Shown here in pieces: positions 58,595 through 64,000 of a stretch of 64,000 nucleotides of DNA. The notes below the pieces were generated by a model. The model saw nothing but the letters and a program-made list of their open reading frames with translations. It searched no databases and was not told where the DNA came from. The stretch lies in assembly GCF_000203815.1 (NCBI RefSeq), contig NW_004457639.1, forward strand, positions 1,302,001-1,366,000, given 5' to 3'. The position numbers and the translations under genes were made by a program. Position 1 is the first letter of the stretch, and each line of letters opens with the position of its first letter. This DNA comes from Cavenderia fasciculata (Eukaryota > Evosea > Eumycetozoa > Acytosteliales > Cavenderiaceae).

Positions 58595-60238
58595 ATTTCT
58601 TTGTATAATAATAATAAGTTAAAAGGTAATTTAAAAAGTAAAGAATAATAATAATTTATTGAGCTGCTTTATAAAATGGTTGTGGATTATTAAATTTTGT
58701 TTTTTTTGAATTTTTTTGTGACATGGCTCGATTTTGTGTCCGAGGACTATTCACCAAAAACTGACCACTTCAAAGATGTACATTGAAAAGAAGAACCTCC
58801 TACACCTACCCAGAATTCAAGGGTGACAACGACAAACAATACAATGATATTATCAATATTAATATTAATATTCATGGTGTACACAAAATGGAAATTGCAT
58901 TTCTCAAATATGCAAACACTTTTTTATTTATTTTAATTTTATTATTGTTTTAAAGATAAATCACCTGACTTGAAATTAAAGAGAGAAAGATAGAGTAGAT
59001 TATTATTATTATTATTATTATTATTCGATTCCATATATCTATTTTATTATTTTCAAAGAACATGAAGGATAGCGGGTGTATCTGAGAGGAGCTGATTTTT
59101 TACAACAGAGCTAGAATCAGCTTTTATTTGAATTTGGCAGACTTGCCCCCTCAACGTCATGAGTGAATTGTGTTTAGCAGGAGGAGTCATCCACAACTCA
59201 TACTACTCTACTCTTATTCTCCACAAATATAAACACATAACTGCTATTATATATATCTATCTACTACTCTCTCACTACTCTCTCTATTCCACAGTTTATT
59301 TTTTACACAGTTAGAATTATAGTGTTTTTTTTTTTGGAACCCTCGATTCAATCTTGCCTTTGTTTCAAATCACTATTATTATTATTTAGTGATCCATACC
59401 ATCTATTTATTTATCTCTCTATTCGTGTGTTTAAACGACCGACGATTATTCCAACCAACCCAAGGACCTCTTGCTTGACTTGTTTGACGCCCAGAGACCA
59501 AAAACCTCATCCCCAAACTTTTTTTTTTTCTTTTAATTTTTATTAATAACTCTTGTTGCCCATTTTTCACCTCTCATTCAAACTCAACTCCCCGTTCTAT
59601 ATCTATCTATCTCATCATCGTATCGTATTTCATTCATCCATCCATTCATTCAATCATTTATCATCTATCATTGTATTAGTATTATTTACTCGCCATCTAA
59701 AGGAGGAAAAGAAAGGTTTATCAACAACCATCACAACAAGACAAGAGTTAATCGTAAATCTTAAATTACAAAAAGGAGATCTCACACCTTACCTTACCTT
59801 GTTCATTCGTTCATCCATTCATTCATTCGATCCTTAATCAACCAGTAAAAACAATCACAACAACCCTTCAAAACACACACACACAACAAACACACTCACA
59901 CAACCATCCCAACCAACCAACCAACCAACCAAAAACAACAAAACTCTCTCACAAACAACAACAAAGAGTAGTAGAGTGAGTAGAGTAATACAATAACAAT
60001 AGCATACCTACAACAACAACAAGAAGAGAGAACAGTAAACTAACAAACATATTACACATCATATATTACACAGACAGAACATACAATATCAATCAATCAA
60101 TCAAATATTTGAACAAAGGAAAAGAAGAAAGGAAGATAATCATACACTAATAATTGGGAGAGTTAGTTCTACTATCTAGAATATATATATATATAGAAAG
60201 AAGATAGAGAGTAGTTTGTATTGGAGAGAGAGAGAGAG
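58595..60238. other. 1.6-kb intergenic region with the long leader of the ACAP gene
   Basis: No gene is supported. T-runs at 59325-59334 and 59519-59530 and CA/AAC-rich tracts (59870-60060) are typical of a long dictyostelid 5' leader. (GA)n immediately precedes the ACAP start at 60239. Confidence 0.55.
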
Positions 60239-63200
60239 ATGAGTGAACCAACACCAACAAAGGAAACGGGCACTACTTTTGTAGCCGGGTCACCTCATGC
60301 GCCATCTGTTACTACTTCGAATCCCCCATCTCCATCAATGCACCGATCTTCTAGAGCTTCTACTACTCCAGTAGTAGCTGCTGCACCAGCACCAGCTGCA
60401 ACTATATCTACTTCTCCTCCTAGCGACACCAACAATAACAATAATAATGTATCATCATCATCAAGTACTACTGCAGCGGCAGTTACTACATCCTCCTCTA
60501 CGACAACAACATCATCACCAAATTCACAAAGTACATCATCATTGGCAGCATCTTTATCATCGACGACGACGACTACTACTACAACATTAGCAACACCAGT
60601 TGGATCGGGTAACTTGGTCAATAACCTTCTTAGCGTATCGAATGCATCTACATCGTTGGTATCAAGTACTGGATCAATTGCCACTCTTACCTCATCCACC
60701 TCTGCAGCCGCCGCAGCAGCAGCAGCTCTCGCAGCCAACAACTACCACACCGAAGAGTTTCAATTTGCACTAGAGAATAAAAAGACTTTGAAACGTCTAC
60801 TAAAAATCTCTAAACATTGGACTGATTCAATGAAAGGTAAAGAATCAATCAAACAAGATACATACAAATACATATATACATATATATATAACTAACCAAC
60901 TACTTTGTTTAATATTTCTTTAGTATACTGTCAAAATTCACATTTATTCTCTGAAGAATTAATTAAACAATCCGATCAAATGATTGGCTTTAATCAACAA
61001 AAAGAAAAGAATCTTGGAAATAATCTAGCTTATTTTGGTAATACTATTAAAGCTGTTAATAGTGTTCATGATCAAATGGTTTGTATACTTAATATATATA
61101 TATATATATATTATATAACTATCCATCTTTTAATAATATTAATGTATTCTTTTATCTTTTACTTTCTTTCTAGTTGAATGAAATTCAAGATGTATTTATT
61201 ACACCAGTTGCCAATTTTGTTGATTATGACTTTGCTGAAGTGGTAGACTCACACAAACGAGTATCAAAGAGCAAGGAGGATTATGATATTGCGTTGGGTA
61301 AAATATCGGCATCGATTAAAAAGAGTAAGGCGGTTGATGAAACTAGACTATTTACATACGAACAAGAGTTGGAAAAGTTAAAGGATGGATTAGAGGGCCA
61401 AAACAAAGAGCTAGAGGTCAAACTCAACGAACTGTCACACAAGAACGAAACCAAGTATTTGAAATCAATGTTGCATTTTGTCAATGCTCAATACCTCTTT
61501 TTCAACCGTGCCTCCAAACTCTATGCCAACCTCAAGCCACGTATCGAAGAACTTGAACGTTATCTCGAAGAGATTCAACCACCAAAGGTCGTCGAAGGTC
61601 ATCTCATGAAAAAATCAAAACAAGTAATGGGTGGTTGGAATAAATGTTGGTATGTCTTAAAAGATGGAATGTTATATTGTTATAAAGGTAAAAAGGTAAT
61701 GTATCAACAAAATATAAAATAGAAAATAGAAAAGAAAAGAAAATATGAATATTAATATTAATATTAATATTATGTTTTGTTTTGATTGTAGGAATTCCAT
61801 CCAGAGAATGCATTAAATATTTTATTATGTTCGGTAAGATTACCACAATTAATTATGGTATCACCATCTACATCGAATTTGGCTACTTCTTCACTTGGCA
61901 AATCTGAAAAGGAAAGAGAAAAGGAAAAGGAAAAAGAAAAGGAAAAGGAAAAAGAAAAGGAAAAGGATGAGAAAGAGTATAATTTGCGTTTCGAAATCTT
62001 GCATCCTCGAAAGAAACAACCGATCGTGTTGCAGGCCGAGAGTGAGGAGGAGAGAGACCGTTGGGTCGAGGCTATTCAACAGGCCATTTCCAACAGTCTC
62101 AACAGCCAGTCGCTGGAAAAGTCGACGAGTGGCGTGATGCTTGCCAAGCCAATGTCTGCGTCGTCGGTGAGCTCGCAAATCTCATCGACTGGCACGGATG
62201 AGGTCAACCAACAGATTGTGCGTATTTTACAGCGTGTGCAGGGTAATGGCGTGTGCGCTGATTGTTCGAGTGCCGACCCCGACTGGGCATCCATTAATCT
62301 TGGCCTGCTCATTTGCAAGGTGTGTAGCGGCGTGCATCGATCGTTGGGCACGCACATATCCAAGGTGCGTTCGCTGACACTCGACAAGTGGTCGCCCGAC
62401 AACATCTCGCTCATGTGCGAGATTGGTAACGCGCGTTTCAACCAGTTGTACGAACACCAGCTCGGCGAGACGACCAAGCCCACCGACAAGAGCGACCGTA
62501 TGACCAAGGAGGCGTATATCCGCAGCAAGTACAAGTCGCGCGACTTTATCACCAAGTCTAGTTTGTCGGTTGACGAGCTCGGCAAGATGCTCGGCGAGCT
62601 CGCTGCCTCTCAGTGTCGCGACGTCGTCCGCTACATCCGTCTCATGGGCCAAGGCGCCGACGTCAACGCCACCGACGCAGACGGCCGCAACACTCTCCAC
62701 CACTCGATCTGGCGCTCCGACGACATTGTCGTGCCCGAGCTCCTCCTCCAAAATAGTGCCGACATTACTGCTACCGACTCGCGAGGATGGACACCCATGC
62801 ACTATGCCGCCTTTTTCAACCGTCCCCGTTGCGCTCATCTCCTCATGCGTCGTGGATTCGACTCGGTCCGTGCCAAGCACCGCGACCATCTCGGCCGTCT
62901 CGCCATCGACTTGGCCGTCCTCAACCACTCCAAGGAAACGGAAAAGATCCTCCGCGGCGAAGAGCTCCCTCTTGGGCTCACCATGGACGCCATCGAAAAC
63001 AACACCGTCGTAGCCTTTGAGGCTAGTACTCCCGTCTCGACCGACTTTCCAAAAGAAGAAATCCTCTCTGAAGACGACGACGACAAAGACGAACCATTAA
63101 ACCCAAAGGACGATCTAGACAGCTGGACCTCAGAGAATGAAAGTGTCGGTCGTGCAAGTTTCTCAAATGAACAAGTCACCGGCGGTGATGGACAACAACC

Positions 63201-64000
63201 AACCGTCCTCGTCCCACCAACAACCATAGTCAACAACAATGTAATTAATAACACAAAAATAGATTTAAATAGTTCTTTTAATAGTAGCCATAGTGGTAGT
63301 TTTGGTGATATCAATACGTTGGCAGCAAACACTAATAGGGGAATAACAGAATCATCATCATCATCTATCGATGTCCCTGTTATCAATGTACAACAACCAA
63401 ATAATAATAACAATGCTACTACTACTACAGCTACAGCACAATCAACTACACCACCTCCACCAAACGGTCCACCTCTATCAGTTTCACAATCCAAACTAAA
63501 TCGACCAAAATCTAATCGTAGACCATCGATCCTTGGAAAGGCCGGTAGAAACACACTCAGATTGGTCAAGAACAAGTTTGGTGGCAAGCAAGCCAACGAA
63601 GACATCAAAGAGGGTGCAGTAGCCGCCGCTGGTGGACAGCCAACCGAGGCCAACGAACAAAGCGACGATGAATCTGGTGATGAAGATGTTACTGAAGCTA
63701 ATCCAGGTGGTGATAATGTTGGTGAAGAGCATACTTCTAATAATCCAAAGTTACTCTCACATAGAGAGTCGTTGGATAGTGTGATTAGTACTGCTAGTAC
63801 CAAGAGTCGTACCATGCCTGCAGGAGGGTCATCCTACTCGTTGCCACCTTCACATACATCGAGTTACAATGATCTCACTCAGTCCACTCAAGAGGCAGAG
63901 GGATCACCAAGCAAACAACCACACCAACCAACTCCATTTAAAATATTCCTCAAACGATTCAAGGGTATTAGTGGCGGAAGCAGCAAAAAGAACAAGGACA
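60239..64000 (+). CDS. ACAP-type ArfGAP: BAR, PH, ArfGAP and ankyrin domains (C-terminus beyond the window)
   Basis: Exons are 60239-60836, 60924-61078, 61174-61695 and 61792 to the edge; all visible joins keep phase. After a Ser/Thr/Ala-rich leader, a BAR domain spans exons 1-3 (EEFQFALENKKTLKRLLKIS, YFGNTIKAVNSVHDQ, KYLKSMLHFVNAQYLFFNR). A PH domain follows (EGHLMKKSKQ to WVEAIQQAI), split by a Lys/Glu tract. The ArfGAP zinc finger CADC-x16-CKVC with the arginine finger in GVHRSLGTH is intact. Ankyrin repeats (GADVNATDADGRNTLHHS, DSRGWTPMHYAA) come next, then a long disordered tail. Such proteins bind curved PIP-rich membrane and switch off Arf GTPases in endosome or plasma-membrane traffic. 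An upstream in-frame TTG at 60221 was not used as start. Between about 62030 and 63010 codons are markedly GC-rich at third positions. Confidence 0.93.

Noticed and set aside
62076-63815. Several minus-strand open frames over the ACAP gene
   Set aside because: They lie opposite the GC-rich ArfGAP-ankyrin exon, where stop codons are rare by composition. The plus strand has clear domains.

Overview
The window looks like nuclear DNA of a dictyostelid social amoeba. It is AT-rich, and intergenic DNA is built of A/T homopolymers and short tandem repeats. Introns are short (about 60-130 bp), AT-rich and GTAAGT/GTATGT...TAG. Proteins carry long Asn, Gln, Ser and Thr tracts. Several families are typical of dictyostelids: FNIP-repeat proteins, NRTEGCT-type ankyrin-like proteins, ComC-like EGF membrane proteins and multiple Rac GTPases. 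I cannot name the species. Exon borders were read by eye from splice signals, reading phase and homology.

Left part (1-14.3 kb): an ELMO-domain Rac-signalling protein (minus, runs off the left edge); a TAP42/IGBP1 phosphatase regulator; a 5'-truncated but spliced Fanzor (TnpB-like RNA-guided nuclease) gene facing a broken transposase-like gene; a lysine/serine-rich disordered protein; a ROMO1/Mgr2-like mitochondrial protein; and an NADPH-dependent FMN reductase.

Centre (14.6-31.6 kb): an ankyrin-like gene built from one-repeat-per-exon units; a ComC-like membrane protein; two tandem, nearly identical FAD monooxygenases; an unrecognised protein with a reading-frame break at an A-run; a 1132-residue ankyrin-like protein; a 2.1-kb intergenic region; and a second, membrane-anchored FMN reductase.

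FNIP block (31.8-40.7 kb): an F-box/FNIP protein on the plus strand converges on a very large minus-strand gene chain. That chain repeats FNIP, beta-rich and protein-kinase modules. It holds three kinase copies, decaying from the last (active-looking) through a pseudokinase to a bare N-lobe. Intron positions are shared between copies, so the gene grew by internal duplication.

Right part (41.2-64 kb): a lysine/alanine/proline-rich histone-H1-tail-like protein; a multi-pass membrane protein; a third ankyrin-like protein; a Q-rich coiled-coil protein; a Dabb-domain mitochondrial protein; an NAD kinase with a membrane anchor; a four-unit polyubiquitin gene; a disordered Q/S/H-rich protein; a Rac GTPase with a His-rich N-terminal extension; a small GYP-repeat protein; and a BAR-PH-ArfGAP-ankyrin (ACAP) protein running off the right edge. 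ELMO, Rac and ACAP all belong to Rac/Arf control of actin and membranes, but they are scattered and nothing shows they act as a unit.

The strongest observations are the Fanzor remnant with its neighbouring transposase remnant, the multi-kinase FNIP gene with a perfect inverted repeat next to a frame break, and the exon-per-repeat ankyrin gene with a fresh exon+intron duplication.
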